64,000 bases of DNA from Lunularia cruciata (Eukaryota; Streptophyta; Marchantiopsida; Lunulariales; Lunulariaceae), in contig OX419757.1 of the NCBI GenBank assembly GCA_948567375.1, positions 57,326,667 through 57,390,666 on the forward strand, in the 5' to 3' direction. The notes below the pieces were generated by a model that had not been told where the DNA came from, searched no databases, and was given only the letters and a program-made list of their open reading frames with translations. The position numbers were made by a program, and so were the translations under genes. Positions within the stretch are counted from its first letter, which is position 1; each line of letters starts with the position of its first letter. Positions 22,821 to 35,700 of this stretch are shown piece after piece.

Positions 22821-25285
22821 GCTTGTGTATATGTCATCAATATTGATGTGAGAGTGAATGGTCACAACATCAAGGATGCACTTGTTGATGGAGGATCTAT
22901 AGTGAATGCCATGTCATAGAGATTGACAAAGAAATTAAGGATGATGTTCTCTAGACCTTCAACATTTGTAATAAGCAAGCAAAGTATGATAGAAAAAGTG
23001 GTAGTATTGGTTATTGAAGTTCAAAATCTCATGACTTTCCAAATCTTGAAGGATTCAAGCTATGATTTGCTATTTGGAAGGAGAGCAGCTCGTATAATTG
23101 ATCAATGGTACAAAGGGTCATCAAACCATCGAGTTATAGTTCCAATAATTTATACCACCAACACTTCACAAATAGATATAACATCCTCTAATTATTAGGA
23201 ATCAAATTTAAAAGAATGAGCTTCAGATGTGAATACAAGCATGGAAGAACAGATGTCCATGGATGAGGATAATCCAAATCTTATTCAAATATATATCCTT
23301 TGTGTGCCTAAGGTAGTTTTGAAGGGTCTTGATAAATCACCATTGACACTTGAGGAGATATAGAGGAGACTATACATCCTCAAGTATGGTCCAAATTTTA
23401 CCAAGGAGGAGAAGGTAAGATTTGAGGAGATTTTCCATATGTTCATGCATGTGTTTATTTTCAATCACAAGGATCTCAAGGAAGTCTCCTTGGATGAGCA
23501 TTGGATAGAGGTGGAGTCACATGCAAGACCTATTTTTCAAAAGCAATGTTGCATTAGCCAACCAAAAACTTTGATTGTGAAGGACAAGATTGATAAGGTC
23601 AAGGAGGTTGGGTTTATCTTTGAGGTATAGAATTCAAAATGGGTGTCTCTAAATGTGATTGTGAAGAAGAAGAATGGAAAAATATGGATATAGGTGGATT
23701 ACAAGAAGCTCAATGCAATTACCAAGAATTAATACCTTCTTGGTTATTGCATTGAGCTTCTTGGTAATTCTTGGTACCCTTGCTATTCATTAACAAAATC
23801 TTTGAGAAAGTTGCAAATCATGAAAGATACAATTTTATGGACGGTTATAGTGACTATAACTAAATTAAGATTGCACCAAAATATGAATAGCTCATCAGAT
23901 TCACCACACTTTGCAATACTTATGCTTTCAAGGTGCAAATTTTTTACAAGACTCTCAAAGCTTTTAAGGAGCTCAAGCAATCCCATAACAAGGGATTGCT
24001 CCAATTCTTACTAAACCTAATTGGAGTAAGCCTTTCATCCTTTACATTGATGCTTCCAATGTAACTATAGGATGCATTCTTAGTTGATTAGACTAAGATG
24101 TATATGATAATCAAATAATTTATTTTGGTAGAAAAATGGTTTTTCTAGAGAAAAACTATTCAATCATAGATAGAGAAGGGTTATCAATGATTTTTGGTCT
24201 CAAGAAGTTCCAACTTTACTTTATTCAAGGGAAAGCAACCATTGTCATAGATCACAGGGCTTTGAAGTACATCTTCAACGATCCTAATGTTTATGAAGGT
24301 TAGCACGGGAGATGGTGCTCTTATTTGAATATAATTACACCATTGAGAATAGGTCATGTGGAAGAAACACAAAATAAAGATTTGTTATCTACGGTTTATG
24401 ATCATGTTGGAGTTGAGCCAATGGATTATTCCTTCCCAAAGGAAGAGCTTATCATCATCTCAATCACTCAAGAAGTTCCAATGGACACCAAGGAGATTGT
24501 GGACTTTGTTACAAGAGGTAACTATCTAGATGATATGCATGGTAGACAAAGGAAGGCACTTGTAGCAAGATCTAGACCTTACACAATGGTAGAGGATGGT
24601 TTTTTTTTCCACCAAGGAGCAAATGGTCTACTTTAAAGAGTAGTGTGTACAAATGAGCCTTTCCTTACGTATGAAGGAGTTTCATGATGGTTTGGTGTGT
24701 GGGAGTTGCTTTGCATAAAAGATGTCCATGTTTAAAATTTCATATGCAAATTATTATTGGAGGAGGATTTTCAAGGATTACCTTGATTATTGCAAAACTT
24801 ATAATGTTTGTCAAGATTTTATTAGAAAATTTATTTCCATTCCATCTCTTAGATCAATTCCATTACTATGATCTTTGGAGATGTGGAGAATTGACTTTGT
24901 AGATAATCTCAATAAAACTCCAAGGAACAACTTATATATTGTGGTAATTACTAATTTCTTTATAGGTTGGTTGAGGTTAGATCATTGAGAGATAAGAATG
25001 AAGATGAAATTGATAGATTTCTTTATGAATGCATCATCCTAGGTTTGGTTGGGCTTTGGAGTTATTTTTGGATAGGAGAGGAGAGTTCATAAGAAACATC
25101 AATATAGCCATGCTACAACAATTCTCTATAACACATAAAGTGACTACATTCTATACGACAAACTCCATGGCCTAGCAAAGATAACCAATCAAATCTTATG
25201 CATGATGTTGGCCAAAGATATAGAAATAGAGAGGGCTAAACATCATTGGGACAAGAGAATTCATGCAATTTTGTGAGAGTATAGG

Positions 25286-26027
25286 TGTAATACTCCAAGG
25301 ACAAGAGAAGAGAGAAACAACCGATTGCACACTCAAATAATCGATGCCCCAAGGGAGCACCTTCTCTTTATTATATAGGCAAAGAGGATCTCCGCCAAGG
25401 AAGCTCCACCATAGGATTAGGGACACAGATAGGTGACATGTCAGCAAGCTCTACCCTTGGATTACTTACTTGGATGGGTGACATGTCTGGTCTAGGTCCT
25501 ATCTGGTTGGTCAAAAAAGCTTTGATCGGAGTGAATCTTTTAGGGAATCTTCCTGTAGGAATCTCACAATCACGTAAGGTACCGTTGGAAAGCTCTCAAT
25601 GAGACAAAGCAGGGGGGGGGGAGGGAAGGCTAGCCTTTCCTCCAGAGGGGGGGGGGAATGGTCTACACATTTTTTAGGCCTAATTCATCCGTTTAGGCCT
25701 TTGAAATTGCCTTCAAAGATTTCAGGCATATTTTGGTTCCTACTCTATTAGTAGAAGTCCCCCCTTGGTGATACCTCTTTCTGATCTGTTAAGTCCATCA
25801 TGTGTAACATCCTTTCAGATGTTACCAAACCAATTCTCACCTTTAAATCATGTCTAGCTATTGGTTCTAAGGTTCTCAAGTCTATTTTGGTTTTTGCCCT
25901 ATTAGTAGAAGTACTCTTTTGGTGATATTTATATCTTATCTTTTTTTACCATCATGTATAACATCATTCTAGATGTTACCAAACCAAATTTCACATCTAG
26001 ATCATATGGCTAGCTCTTGGTATTACA
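25286..26027 (-). mobile_element. 3' LTR of element D (742 bp)
   Basis: Begins TGTAATACTCC and ends TATTACA on the plus strand. Contains two G10 tracts (25612-25621 and 25647-25656) and the doubled unit of about 155 bp. Abuts the target duplication ATAGG on the left. Confidence 0.95.
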
Positions 26028-26029
26028 GA

Positions 26030-26042
26030 CCTCCTTCCTTTT
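26030..26042 (-). promoter_or_regulatory. Polypurine tract of element D
   Basis: The minus strand reads AAAAGGAAGGAGG directly inside the 3' LTR, the expected place for the plus-strand DNA primer in LTR elements. Confidence 0.85.
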
Positions 26043-26099
26043 AAGATGCAACGTCCTTGTTGTGCAATTGTTGCTCAAATGCTTGCACCAACACCGGTG

Positions 26100-27382
26100 C
26101 ATGTGCCAAATTGGCAACGGGCTCCCAGGTTGCTTCATATAGGGGGTAACCTTTTCATTGTACTAGATAGTCCACCCGTGGGTGGCGAGTACTACGCATG
26201 CGTTTTTGGAGAATCCGCTCCACTTCATATTCCTCTATGCCATCAATGAGTGTTGGACAAGGTTGAATGTCTGGTGTGGAATGACCTTGGCCTGATCGGG
26301 GAGCATATCTGCATAGTAGGGAGACATGGAACAGTGGATGTATCTTCATGTGTGGTGGTAGCTCAAGGTGATAGGCCACAATGCCAATGCGACAAAGAAT
26401 CGAGAAAGGCCCAATAAAACGAGGTCTGAGCTTACGAGGTCCAACTAATGTGAGGTTGGTTGTCGATAGCCACACTTTATCCCAACATTGAACTCCATGT
26501 GCCGATGGTGTGCATCAGCATACTGCTTCTGTCAATTTTGCACAATCTATAATCTGTGCTTGGTGCTCTCCACACTTTGTTGGATTCTAGAAACAAATGT
26601 GTTGACTGCATCGACCTTGGTAGCCACTGGACGGATCTTCATCAAGCTAGAAGGTGTGAAGGGATGCTCACCATACATGAGGAAGAACAGAGTGACCTGG
26701 GTGGATGCATTCACTGAATTGTTGTAAGCAAATTCCACCAATGGGAGTAGGGTGTCCCACCTCTCTTGCTCTTCTAAGGTGAAGCCGCGTAACATGTCTT
26801 CAATAGTGCAATTAGCCTGCTCTGTTTGGCCATTTGTTTGTGGGTGGTAAGCTGTGGACATGGCCAACTTGGTTTTGAAGAAACCAAAGAGTGTTTGCCA
26901 AAACAAACTGGTGAATTGGGTGCCCCTATCGGTGATTACTCTAGACAAGCCATGGTGGGCAAAGATTGCATCTAGATATAATTGAGCTAGTTGTAGAGCG
27001 GTCACCTCCTTGTGGTAGGGCGTACATGAATCATTTTGTTGAGCCGTTCCACAAAGACCACAATGGAGTCAAACACTAAGGTGGTCTTGGGTAATTCATA
27101 GACAAGATCCATACTCACTTGTTCCCAATGTTGGGTAGGAGTGGGGAGAGGTTGAAGGAGCACCGCAGTAGCTTGATTAGAAGCTTTGTTCTATTGAAAA
27201 ATTAGGCAGCTATGCACATAGTCCATCATGTCGTTGCTCATCTTGGGCCAATAGTAATGGCGCTTGACTGCATCCAAGGTCTTGTCTACTCCGACATGAG
27301 CTGCAATGGTCGAATTATGACATTCCACTAGAATGGTGGTACGTAATTCTAGGACATTTGGGATCCATAATCTGCATCCCAA
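26100..27382 (-). mobile_element. Element D integrase and chromodomain region (fossil part)
   Basis: The zinc-binding domain (27382-27191) shows 'H..IAAHVGVDKTL' and the 'YYWPKM' hallmark. The core region (27005-26547) shows 'GLSRVITDRGTQFTS' and '[14 protein letters not shown]', with the usual D and E positions. The C-terminal region (26475-26155) has 'FIGPF.I' followed by 'EYEVERIL', the start of a chromodomain, which in this family steers integration toward particular chromatin. Confidence 0.9.
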
Positions 27383-29091
27383 AAGGTGAGTCCTTGGGTG
27401 CTGGTGACACCTTTGGATAATTGTGCTTCTATAATCTGTGAATCAGTTTTTGTAGCAGCCAGAATCTCTTGCCAAAATTTAGGGTTAATCTTAACCTCTG
27501 CTACCAAGTTGTTGGCCATTGGCATGCGGTTGAATGCATCTACAAGTTGCTTCTTACCTTCCACATAGGTGATTGTCATGTTGAAGTGTTGTCGCCTCTT
27601 TGCCCACCAAATTTGGCGACAAGATAGATCCTTCTGCGTCTCAAGATAGACTAGAGGTTTGTGGTCTGTCTCTACTACAAATGCCTTCTTGCCCAGGTAG
27701 TGCTTCCAATGCTTGATTGCTAGAATGATGGCCAGCTCTTCTTGTTCTGTGGTGTGGTAGTTGCATTCTGTCGGTAACAACTTTCAAGAGAAATATGTAA
27801 TTGGATGCCATCCGTCATGCCACTCTTGTTGTAGGATTGCTCCTATTGCTACGCCTGATGCATTTATAGCCAACTTGATTGGACGTTTTGGGTCATACCA
27901 CTTCAAGATTGGTGCATGTAGCAAGGCGGCCTTCAATCCTTGAAAGGCCAACTCTTGTGCAGTTCTCCATGTCCACTTCTTCCCCTTGCAAAGTAGTGCC
28001 GTTAAAGGCTGTGCAACCTTGGAAAAGTCCTTGACAAATATATGATAGAATCTCGTCAACCCCAAGAAGCTCTTAAGTTGAGTCTGATCTTCTGGGGCAC
28101 TCCATTTTTGAATGACCTCTATTTTATTTGTCAATACTTGAATGTCCTCTGCACTTACTCTATGCTCCAAGTAGTCTACTTCAGACTTGCCAAACTCACA
28201 CTTTGAGATTTTGGCATACAATTGATTCTGTCTTAGAATCTGGAGGACCTCTTGTAGATGTTGTTTGTGTTCTGTCATCGTGCTACTGTATACTAAGATA
28301 TCATCTAGGAAGATGATAACAGACTTATCCAAGTATGGACAAAATATGTCATTCATTAGACTCATGAAAGTGGCAGGTGCATTGGTGAGGCCAAAAGGCA
28401 TCACAAGATACTCAAAGTGGCCATACTTGGTTTGAAAGGCAGTTTTGTACACATCCTCCTCTACAATTTGGATTTGATTGTAACCGCTCCGCAAGTCCAG
28501 TTTGGTGAAGTATCTCGCTCCATGGAGTTGATCAAACAGGTCATCCATGCAAGGTAAGGGGTATTTGTTCTTCACTATTTGCTGATTGAGACCCCAATAG
28601 TCAATGCACATGCGCATTGTACCATCCTTCTTCTTCACAAACAAGACAGTGGCCCCATATGGTGAAACGCTAGGTTGGATGAACCCTTTCTGCAACATCT
28701 CCTCAATTTGAGTCTTACACTCTTCCAACTCATGAGGTGATAGGCGATATGGGGCCTTACAAGGAGGCGTCTTCCCCGGAAGTGTCTCAATTTTTTGATC
28801 TACTCGCCTTTTTGGTGGTAATCCTGAGGGTAGATCATCGAGAAAGACATCTTGAAACTCATCCACCACGTCCTTCAATTTCTCAAGAATTTGTCCATCG
28901 AGTTGTGCACTCTGGACTTCTCTTATTAGACCCATAAAACATCTATCGGTCTTACAGATAGTTGTTGTTCCTATGACATATAGAGGCATTTTCTGCTTGT
29001 GTGATTTTTCTTTACCCCAATGATTGACCATTGGTGGGTTCTCACTACTTTCTTCCTCCAATCCACCATAGGGTTGTATTGCTCCATCCAT
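27349..29091 (-). mobile_element. Element D reverse transcriptase and RNase H region (fossil part)
   Basis: RT motifs are clear: '[16 protein letters not shown]', '[10 protein letters not shown]', '[12 protein letters not shown]', then the catalytic '[11 protein letters not shown]' and 'DYLEHRV'. RNase H motifs follow: '[16 protein letters not shown]', 'EQEELAII' and 'ETDHKPLVYL'. The order and spacing fit Ty3/gypsy. Confidence 0.93.
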
Positions 29092-29363
29092 GGCATGCCT
29101 AAAATTGCATCATAACGAGCTAACTGTATCACTTGCCATTCAATTGCTTCCTGATATTCTCCTACAGAGAGGATTACCCGTCTAGGTAATGATTCAATCC
29201 TCTTTGTTTGCCCATTTGGTAACTCTACTTCTTCACTTCCATCTCTCTCTAGATCCATTCCCAATCTTATTGCAACAGAGCGAGACAAGAAATTCTCTGT
29301 TGCTCCCGGATCTATTAATACTCTCACTTGATTACCTTCTAGGATTCCATTCATGACAATCAA
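28971..29363 (-). mobile_element. Element D aspartic protease region (fossil part)
   Basis: Carries 'VRVLIDPGATENFLS', corresponding to the retropepsin D-S/T-G active-site loop with Pro in place of Ser/Thr, and the downstream 'AILGMPWM' flap-side motif typical of plant Ty3/gypsy. Confidence 0.88.
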
Positions 29364-29579
29364 TTGTGAGGTTGCCTTTCGGGATCTTTGTACATTATTC
29401 TTCTTCCTCCCCTTGCTTCTTTGCTTCCTTATTGAGCCAATAAGGCCGCAAGGTACATTTATTGGCGATCTTTGTTTTCCAAAGTGATTTCCATCGCCTC
29501 CTCTTCAATGTGCCTCTCAATGTTGTTCAAAGATCGCCTAAATGAAGGCCAAGGGCCTCTAGGGAAATAAGTGCAACAA

Positions 29580-30480
29580 TTGGTAGATATGTGCCCAATA
29601 CAGCCACAATTGTAACAACGGCATTGTCCTCCTTGAGTCCCTTCTCCTCGTGGGACTCTATCTCTTTGTTCTTCTACCTGTCCCCACTCCCCTTGAAGCG
29701 GTCGTGCTCCTCGATCCCAGAATCAAAGGTTGCCCAATTCCATTGGTACTAATCCACCCATGTGTGACATTTTTGCCCGATAATGTTGAGGTGGAGCTAC
29801 TCCTTCACCTCCACCTAATGCTCTTGCTATTCTTTGCATACAAGCAATGGGTTCAAATACCGTGCAAGGATTTTGCACCATGACTTCTTGGCAAATCTTC
29901 TCTTTCAACCCTCTTTTGAAATTATCGAGAGCCTCTGCTGGACTCATGTTGGTAATTGCAACTTGTAGATCCATAAATGCCTCCACATACTCTTGTACGC
30001 TATTCTTTTGTCTCAATCCCCATAGTCGGGTTTGCGCCATTTGCATAGAATCCACCGATTGGAAATTCTTCAGCAGTCCTTCTTGCATTGATGTCCATGT
30101 GACCTCCCTTCTCTCTGCTAGCATGGATCATTCCCAAGCATCATACCATGTGAGGGCTTTATTGGTCAAGTACCCACATGCAAACACATTTGCAGCATGC
30201 TCTATGATCTCTATTGAGAACAATTGGAAATATCAATTCATTCTCGAGATCCAATTTTCCACTACTCCCATCGAATGCTGCCCCTTGTAAGGCTCAATGT
30301 TGCAGGTCTTCTTCATCCGGAGTAGCAATGTGGCTTTATCATTAATAGGGTTCGTAGGCACGGATGCCTCTCCAAGTACTTCTGTCGCAGGTATTGGGTT
30401 TTGAGACGGCTCTTCTTCTTGCATGGCTTGATCGTTCCTGAGGATCTGCACTTGACTTTGTAATGTCTCCATGGTCATCT
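29580..30480 (-). mobile_element. Element D gag region (fossil part)
   Basis: The start (30478-30233) has a coiled-coil-like 'METLQSQVQILRNDQAMQ'. The capsid-like part (30124-29723) includes 'SVQEYVEAFMDLQVAI'. A perfect CCHC knuckle CxxCx4Hx4C is read at about 29590-29635 ('CYNCGCIGHISTNC'). The same gag N terminus recurs in element E at 45262-45570. Confidence 0.85.
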
Positions 30481-31136
30481 TAATCTCTCAAAATTCATTC
30501 AACATCCCTTGCATTCCTTGCACCAACTCTTGCAATTGTGGATCCATGGTTCTTGCAACACTCAATTGTTAATGTCTACTTCAATACAGAGTCAATACAA
30601 TCACTTTGGAAGAACACAAACCATTGGAACTACCATTGGGACCTCAAAAGCTATCACTCGTTGATAATACTCCTCACCAAAATTCCTAACCACAAAATCT
30701 CTAAACATCACTTTTGGCCTCACTACATAATGGATTTCTACTTGAGTGTTGAAAGGGAGAGGATTTAGGACATTCATATCCATTTTATCATAATAGAATT
30801 TAGATTGTCAAATCCCACTCTCTGTCATATATCACCACAGGTAGAATCACCGGGTTTGGTGAGTTCATCACTCTGTCCATGAATTCTGCGCCAAAGTGAT
30901 AAACTAGCGATACCCTCATCTGCTCACGCTGGATATACATAACCTTGATGTGGAATGGGTTTGAGAATGGAAAGCTAGGTGTGGGAAATTGGCCTCCCGG
31001 TGCATCCATCTTATCCGCTCTCTAAAGTACTTCCTAAGTCTAGCAACTACTCTATGTTCTCCACCTCAAATTACTCAGTTGCAGTAGTTTGTGCTATTCC
31101 AAGAGGGGTGATCCACTCTTTTGGACTAAAACACTT

Positions 31137-31148
31137 GCTCTGATACCA
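31137..31148 (-). promoter_or_regulatory. Primer-binding site of element D (tRNA-iMet type)
   Basis: The minus strand reads TGGTATCAGAGC one base inside the 5' LTR, complementary to the 3' end of plant initiator methionine tRNA. Confidence 0.93.
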
Positions 31149-31149
31149 T

Positions 31150-31885
31150 TGTAATACTCCTAGGACAAGAGAAGAGAGAAAACACAAATTGCACACTCAA
31201 ACAATCGGTGCCCCAAGGGAGCACCTTCTCTTTATTATATAGGCAAAGAGGATCTCCGCCAAGGAAAGCTCCACCATAGGATTTGGGACACAGATAGGTG
31301 ACATGTCAGCAAGCTCCACCCTTGGATTACTTACTTGGATGGGTGACATGTCTGGTCTAGGTCCTATCTGGTTGGTCAAACAAGCTTTGACTAGAGGGAA
31401 TCTTTTCGAGAATCTTCTTGTAGGAATCTCACAATCACGTAAGGTACCGTTGGAAAGCTCTCAACAAGACAAAGCAGGGGGGAGGGAAGGCCAACCTTTG
31501 CTCCATTGGAGGGGGAATCTACACATTTTTGAGGTCTAATTCATCCGTTTAGGCCTTCAAAATTGCCTTCAAAGATTTCAGGCATATTTTGGTTCCTACT
31601 CAATTAGTAGAAGTCCCCTCTTGGTGATACCTCTTTTTGATCTGTTTAGTCCATCATGTGTAACATCCTTCCAGATGTTACCAAACCAATTCTCACCTTT
31701 AAATCATATGTCTAGCTATTGGTTCTAAGGTTCTCAAGTCTATTTTGGTTTTTGCCCTATTAGTAGAAGTACTCTTTTGGTGATACTTCTATCTTATCTA
31801 TTTTGACCATCATGTATAACATCATTCTAGATGTTACCAAACCAAATTTCACATCTAGATCATATGGCTAACTCTTGGTATTACA
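31150..31885 (-). mobile_element. 5' LTR of element D (736 bp)
   Basis: Begins TGTAATACTCC and ends TATTACA on the plus strand, followed by ATAGG. The TATATAATAAAG promoter-like motif is read on the minus strand near 31233-31244. The G tracts seen in the other LTR are shorter here. Confidence 0.95.
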
Positions 31886-32398
31886 ATAGGAAACCCATGA
31901 AGACATCTATAGTTTATTCTCTATTTCATTTGGTATATGGTATTTTCTACTTATCCATTCACTTTGATCTTCTTACCTTCCAATGCATACATAGAAAATT
32001 GAAGAAGGCACAAGGAAGTGATACAAAAACTTTAAGGAAATATCAACTAATGGAATTGGAGGAGGCAAAAGAAATTGTTAAGGTTTGAGTGAGGCAAGCC
32101 CAAAGGAAACAAAAGGAGAGTTATGACAAGAGGTAATGCAAGAAGAAGGTAAAGCCTTTCAAGAAAGTTGATTGGATAATGCTATTTGATTCAAGAAGGT
32201 GCAAAAGATATTCTTACCAAAGTAATTTAGACCTTTCATAATGGAGAAGATGAGGAGCAATTACACTTATGATCTCAAGGAGTTGGAGAGAAAACACTTT
32301 GATAGGATTAAACATGATAAGTTGAAGTTGTATCATAGAATGTAGAGAAACCTTCACTCAAAGGACAAAGTGATATCTTAATTTGGAGGCAAATGTCA

Positions 32399-32710
32399 AG
32401 CATGTCGGTGCATGGATTCTCTATTGGAATACTTAGTTTTTTATTGTAAGTAGTTGAAAATATGATTTATATGGAATTTATATCATATTCCATATATGGA
32501 ATTTAACCAAACTTGTATATTATTCATGATTAGCTAGAGTTAATCATAACCAAGATAGAGGTGACTCTACTTTAGGGGAAGGTGAAATTATGTGTACTAC
32601 TATTTTGGATTCTAATTTAATGAATTCATATTATTCCTATATGTTTGGCTTTGAGAAAAAAATTGAGAATTCTTGGACCCACAAGTCATTTTGATACAGA
32701 ATTTTTATTT
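32399..32710 (+). mobile_element. Partial 3' LTR of element C
   Basis: Follows the 'HDKLKLYH' end of the integrase region of C and a purine-rich TTTGGAGGCAAA. It matches the B LTR read in the opposite direction ('GATTAGCTAGAGTTAATCAT..CCAAGATAGAGGTGA'). It is cut off where the copia J LTR appears to start; the exact junction is unclear. Confidence 0.65.
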
Positions 32711-32714
32711 TTTT

Positions 32715-35700
32715 TAAAATAGCACATATGAATGTTTATAGTATCCAAGCTAGTAGTGACTTGTTCTCATTATATGTTTGTATGAGGTTTTGGGATACAC
32801 ATGTATACTATATATAAATGAGAATAGTACCCTCTTTCTATTCATTCTTGCTTACATTCCTTGTGTGCTCTCTCTCTCTCATGGTCTACTATGAATGGTC
32901 TTGGAGTGTTGGTCTAGTCCTTGTGTTCTTTGACATGGGATTAGAGTAGGTGAGAGGTTGAGACAAGGTGTGTGTAATTGTAAAAAGATAGGTGAGAGTA
33001 GCTAAAGAGTTTAGGGATTTCACTAATGCAATTGGAATTGCCAATTGTGTTGTTTTTTTATCTAAAATTTCAATTTTGGAGGTCAAGTTCATATTTTTTG
33101 CCCAAATTTGATGTGCATAAGTTGTAGATTTTTCTTGTTTAGAAGCATCAAAATTGGTAGAAACCTAATTATTTTGAGATTGGGAGGTCATTTTGCCATG
33201 GGTAACACCTTTTGAGAATTTTTGCTCTCAATTTGGAAGGCCAAACAAAAATTTGTAGGGTTGTAGGGCTTTGGTGAGATCAAATTTCATTCTATCATTG
33301 TGCAAATGTTGAGCTCAATGGGAGTTGTCACACATTTTCCCATTATAGTATTAGGTCAGGTGACTTTTTTGAAATAGTCTTTTTGGACTCTATGGTTCAA
33401 ACTAATTTTTTCCCATCTATATAAGAATTATGTGTTTTGTTTCAATGATCCACTTGATTTACGGTGCATTTCTTGATTATTCTTGCAAGTATGGGTGCTA
33501 CAAGTCTAAGATTGTAGTAATGGTAGAGTCCATGGGTCAGATCATTGGAGATAAGCTTGACAAACTCAATTGGACTGTTTGGAAATTTTTCATGCATGAA
33601 GAGTGTTTCTTCAAGGTTGGGGGCTATGGGGTGATAGAGGACATGATAAAGCCAATTGTGACTATTGGTGATGTAATATCAGAAGCAACACATGGGAGCA
33701 TGGGTGCACAGATTGTTTCAAGTATTCCATTAGATTGTGTTGTGTATTTCATCAATGATTATAGATCACATTCAGGACCTCACTTTACCTAAGATGGGAT
33801 GCTTTGACCAATTTGTTTCAGTCTAGAATAGAGGCCAAGAAACTGCAATTGCAACTGCAGTGGTATTTTAATACCACTAAGAAAGGCTCAATATGTATTA
33901 ATAATTGTGTTAACCACACAAAGAGCCTGGTGGATCAAGTTGCCTTTGTGAAGGTGGTAATTGATCTGACTATGCTAATAGGAGGTACACTACAAGGTCT
34001 AACACCATACTCCAAGCAGTTTGTGACATTGATTTCTACCAAAAAGCCTCTTCCAAAGTGGGATGAGTTGGTTGCAAAGTAACTTGGTAAGGAGGTGCAA
34101 CTATTTCAGAGTGTTAGCTTTTCCTCATCCAACATCCCAAAAGGCTTGTATTTTGCAGGCACTTGAGGATTTCAAGGTAGGGGTCAAGGCAAGAATGCTG
34201 CAAGAGGTGGCGTTCACAATGTTGGCAATCAAGTTAATGGTGGATGGGGAGCACCACAATAACAAATGCAGAATATTGGGGGACAAAACAGATGATGCAC
34301 TCCTAGTACTTGCAACTAATATCACCAGCAAGGGCACATCACAGGATTTTGCTTCAAGAAGTAGAATGACCAGCACAAGCAACAAGGTTATGCTTGCACA
34401 AAAGACTAAGAGCAGTTGTTAGTTGCTACTAATTAGAGCTGCACAATGTTCCATCCTGAAGTCGATTAGATGATTGAGGGGGTGCCATTATCCACATGAC
34501 ACCACATTGAGAGTGGTTCAATTCTTGTCAGCCTCTAAAGACGCTACAATACATGGTGACAAGAGATGACACCAAGCACCAGATTTAGCATACAGATCAT
34601 ATTTTGCTCTAGATTGCATATTCTTCATTCCAAGGATTGCAAAATGTTCTCCATATCCCTACAATATCTAGAAACTTACTATATGTAGGACAATCAGTAG
34701 AGCAAGATGCATGTGCACTTCGACAAAGATGGATGCTTTATTGAAGATGTTGATGGTAAACTTATAGCACAAGGTAGTAAGAATGGCAGATTGTTTAAGC
34801 TTGATGCTTTTGTACCTCCCTTGCAATCTGTCATGTATGGACAAAGTGGTCTAGTTATGCTTGACATTGCTATCTAGCACAAGCAAGTTGGGCATATGAA
34901 CCTTTAGAGGTTAAAGAGTCTTCCTTCCTCTGGTTTGGTCATTGGGTTGTCCAAACTTATATTGATTGATACTTCTACCGTATGTGAAGCATGTCAGCTT
35001 GACAAGCATGCTAGACAAGGTAGATGTGCTAGCAAACTCCTTGATTTGGCTCATTGAACTGCTTCTAAACTGAGCTTAAGTGTGTATCATTACTTCATGT
35101 CTTTTATTGATGACTACTCTTGCTACATTTGGGTCTAGTTTTTGAAAAGCAAGACTTCTATGGAATTCCTTTCCACATTTCAAACTTTCCAAAGACTATT
35201 AGAGAAGTCATTTGGTTTAAGTATCCTTTAGTTGTTGAGATTATGATGGAGGAGGAGAGTTCTTTTCTCCAAAATTTGACCAATACTTGAGAGATCAAGG
35301 TATCTTGACATAGAAGATGTGTGCCTACAGTCAACTATAGAATGGAGTTGAGGAGAACAATCATCATCACATAGCTGAGGCAGCACATGCCATGCTTAAC
35401 AAGAAGCACATGGCCAAGGTTTATTAGGCTGAAATTGTTTCATTTGCAATGTATTTGATGAATTGCACACCAACAGTTGCAATTCACTCATGTATACCTT
35501 TGGAGGCATTTATGGGTTGTAAGCTTGGCTATTCATTCCTCAAGGTCTTTGGTTGTATTTTTTATGTATACATTTCTAATGAGAATTGTAAGAAGTTAGA
35601 TCCAAAGGTTGAGAAGTACATTTTCCTTGGATATGCTCTAGATTATATTATAGTCTTGCAACACAGAAGTACTATGTTAATAGGGATGTCATCTTTGATA

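Larger units (their letters stand above)
25286..31885 (-). mobile_element. Element D: nearly whole Ty3/gypsy chromovirus fossil
   Basis: A 6.6-kb minus-strand element with both LTRs (31150-31885 as 5', 25286-26027 as 3') and a perfect 5-bp target duplication ATAGG (25281-25285 and 31886-31890). It has a tRNA-iMet-type primer site (31137-31148) and a polypurine tract (26030-26042, minus strand). Part order: gag with CCHC knuckle, protease, RT, RNase H, integrase, chromodomain. The two LTRs differ by about 5 percent by eye. With the slow rates usual for gymnosperms this would mean roughly tens of millions of years (inference). The element looks structurally complete but is broken by several changes. 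It sits in the integrase region of element C. Confidence 0.95.
12165..32710 (+). mobile_element. Element C: Athila/Tat-like Ty3/gypsy fossil with nested insertions
   Basis: Plus-strand element interrupted by B (12402-19916), a SINE-like insert (20384-20577) and D (25286-31885). Only the last 45 bp or so of its 5' LTR remain, ending GGCTCACA at 12209, followed by a primer-site-like TTTTTGGTTCCATTGC. Leader pieces lie on both sides of B (12240-12401 and 19917-20800). Then come the small upstream frame (about 20830-21080), gag (about 21340-22150), protease (about 22830-23190, 'ALVDGGS'), RT (about 23300-24000), RNase H (about 24010-24560) and integrase (24560-25285, continuing at 31886-32350). 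The 3' LTR begins near 32399 and is lost after about 32710, where copia J starts. Dozens of breaks; old. Confidence 0.8.

Noticed and set aside
29847-30290. 147-residue plus-strand frame
   Set aside because: Antisense shadow of the gag region of element D.
31137-31148. Possible tRNA gene fragment (Met-type sequence), also at 63008-63019
   Set aside because: The 12-base match is the primer-binding site of an LTR element; no cloverleaf is present nearby.
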